NCBI GenBank assembly: GCA_021604105.1
Contig: BQIW01000023.1
Coordinates: 1-53,527 of the forward strand
Direction: 5' to 3'
DNA from: Nitrospirales bacterium
GTDB lineage: Bacteria; Nitrospirota; Nitrospiria; Nitrospirales; UBA8639
DNA: 53,527 nucleotides
Made by a program: the position numbers and the translations under genes. The first letter of the stretch is position 1. Each line of letters begins with the position of its first letter. The notes beneath the pieces are model-generated. The model was not told the origin of the DNA. It worked only from the letters and a program-made list of their open reading frames with translations, and ran no database searches. This document shows positions 52,418-53,527 of this stretch, piece after piece.

Positions 52418-52972
52418 ATGAGGGTTTCGTTGGAGAGCAAAAGAGTATGGGCAATGAAGATGTGTATCGGAGTGGGAATATTTCTCCTGGGTACGTTATC
52501 CAATGGATGGGCTCAGTCAGATCAGATACGCGATCTGCCAATTCAACCTCTTGCGCACGCCAAAGTATATTTGATGGCCGGAGATTACCGGCGAGCGGTG
52601 GAGGCTTGCCAAGAAAATATTGACCGCAATCCCTCTGTGGAAGCATATGTGTATTTGGCCTATGTCTATGAGGCAATTGATGGCTATTTAGGATCATTAG
52701 CCAAGCAGGAGGATTATGTGAAAGTGGAGCAATTAGCGCTGAATTTGACCGCACGGGATATTCTCGATCTCATTGATCCGCCAAATGTCATGCCTCGTAT
52801 GGCACAAGAACTCATTCATGAAGGCATTCGGCAACAATTTGATGTGACCGCAGCAATGGCCAATCGGTTGAGTCGGACAAGGACGGATGAATTGTGGGCG
52901 CAACAAACTCGTTGGCGTGCATTGAAGCCTGATTCATGGTGGACTGGAACCCCGGATGAATGGCAATGGTGA
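52418..52972 (+). CDS. Exported TPR-like protein of unknown function
   Basis: About 184 residues with a signal peptide (about 12-32, CIGVGIFLLGTLSNGWAQ). The mature part begins with a TPR-like helix pair (AKVYLMAGDYRRAVEACQENIDRNPSVEAYVYLAYVYEAI, residues in two helices around GDYRRA and EAYVYL), and then a helical domain ending in Trp-rich WWTGTPDEWQW. It probably binds another protein in the periplasm. ATG 52418 has GGAGGAG 5 nt upstream; the frame is open a few codons further up. Confidence 0.75.
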   Translation: MRVSLESKRVWAMKMCIGVGIFLLGTLSNGWAQSDQIRDLPIQPLAHAKVYLMAGDYRRAVEACQENIDRNPSVEAYVYLAYVYEAIDGYLGSLAKQEDYVKVEQLALNLTARDILDLIDPPNVMPRMAQELIHEGIRQQFDVTAAMANRLSRTRTDELWAQQTRWRALKPDSWWTGTPDEWQW

Positions 52973-53056
52973 AATCTATCCCTGCCTGTGAGTGAAGTGG
53001 TCAAGCAGAGCACACAGGGTGCCCTCTCTGGAAATAGTTAATCGTATTTGAGTGAG

Positions 53057-53086
53057 TTGACAGTCCGATAAGAGCGGTTTTAGGAT
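53057..53086 (+). promoter_or_regulatory. Candidate sigma-70 promoter for thioredoxin
   Basis: A perfect TTGACA (53057-53062), an 18-nt spacer and TAGGAT (53081-53086, 4 of 6 to TATAAT). It lies about 50 nt upstream of the thioredoxin start. Confidence 0.45.
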
Positions 53087-53134
53087 GACAAGACAGTCTG
53101 GACATTTTGTCGTATTTATCCAAGGAGGCAGTCA

Positions 53135-53482
53135 GTGTCTGATTTAGTGGCCAAAGCCGATGCAGCGAATTGGGATGGGGAAGTACTGAAATCTTCAGAG
53201 GTCGTGATGGTGGATTTCTGGGCAGTTTGGTGTGGACCCTGTCAAATGGTGGCCCCAATCGTCGATGAGCTTGCACAGGAATATCAGGGAAAACTTAAAG
53301 TCATGAAGCTCAATACCGATGATGCTCCAGAAGTTGCGGGGAAATATCAAATCATGAGTATCCCAAGTATTCTCTTCTTCAAGGATGGCCAAGTTGTCGA
53401 AAAAATTGTTGGTGCAAGACCGAAGCAACAATTCAAACAAGTTATTGACTCGCTCCTGGCTCAATCCACGTCTCCTGCCTGA
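53135..53482 (+). CDS. trxA: Thioredoxin
   Basis: A 115-residue cytoplasmic thioredoxin, reducing disulfides with electrons from thioredoxin reductase. The active site is WCGPC in MVDFWAVWCGPCQMVAP; the cis-proline is in IMSIPSILFFKDG. The start is GTG 53135 with AAGGAGG 7 nt upstream. It may serve the GPx-type peroxidase at 3853 as electron donor. A short divergent tail (LAQSTSPA) follows the fold. Confidence 0.96.
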   Translation: MSDLVAKADAANWDGEVLKSSEVVMVDFWAVWCGPCQMVAPIVDELAQEYQGKLKVMKLNTDDAPEVAGKYQIMSIPSILFFKDGQVVEKIVGARPKQQFKQVIDSLLAQSTSPA

Positions 53483-53527
53483 TCAGCGAGACCGATGACT
53501 CGGTGTTATGCTGACCGAGCTGCGTAT

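Noticed and set aside
53488-53517. Short inverted repeats after thioredoxin
   Set aside because: CTCGGT/ACCGAG is only 6 bp and the window ends before any T-tract can be seen.

Overview
The window looks like a chromosome segment from a Nitrospirota bacterium of the Nitrospira type. The best evidence is a compact cluster coding for a Gram-negative proteasome with a UBact-type modifier (ARC ATPase, Dop, UBact, PrcB, PrcA, PafA). The mix of lipoproteins, LptFG and a tripartite RND pump shows a diderm envelope. Genus and species cannot be settled from this sequence alone. No tRNA, rRNA, CRISPR array, phage or complete insertion sequence was seen.

Region 1 (1-10.4 kb) is general metabolism and envelope: a DUF1326/DUF2182 pair, glgC, a glutathione peroxidase, a RhlE-like DEAD-box helicase, an exported FKBP isomerase, a sulfite-oxidase-like enzyme, a TraT-like lipoprotein and an unrecognised exported protein. 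It also holds two very small candidate genes (413-505 and 6182-6307) and one palindromic interspersed repeat (6333-6448). Region 2 (10.6-26.2 kb) is rich in protein turnover: a dipeptide epimerase, an active/inactive M16 protease pair, an M48 lipoprotein protease, a Ycf48-like lipoprotein, a ClpX with an enlarged cysteine-rich N-domain, an RRM protein, then the UBact-proteasome operon. In that operon PafA would attach UBact to target lysines, Dop would remove it, ARC would unfold the tagged proteins and PrcAB would degrade them.

Region 3 (26.2-33.8 kb) is an AT-richer tripartite RND efflux operon after a gene-poor 1.1 kb stretch with a strong hairpin, followed by a small exported protein. Region 4 (34.1-47.5 kb) is mostly on the minus strand: an M20 amidohydrolase, a UDP-glucuronate-decarboxylase-like SDR, a Tat/lipoprotein sulfite-oxidase-like enzyme (plus strand), aspS, an RluB-type pseudouridine synthase, guaA, guaB, a 980-residue twin NHL-propeller protein and a cold-shock protein. 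Region 5 (47.7-53.5 kb) holds lptF-lptG, a FliA-type sigma factor behind a c-di-GMP-I (GEMM) riboswitch and terminator, a SleB-like hydrolase, a TPR-like exported protein and thioredoxin.

The points most worth follow-up are the UBact system and its ARC C-terminus without the usual proteasome-docking motif, the ClpX with an extra CxxC pair, the riboswitch-controlled flagellar sigma factor, and the palindromes around cspA/lptF and upstream of the efflux operon.
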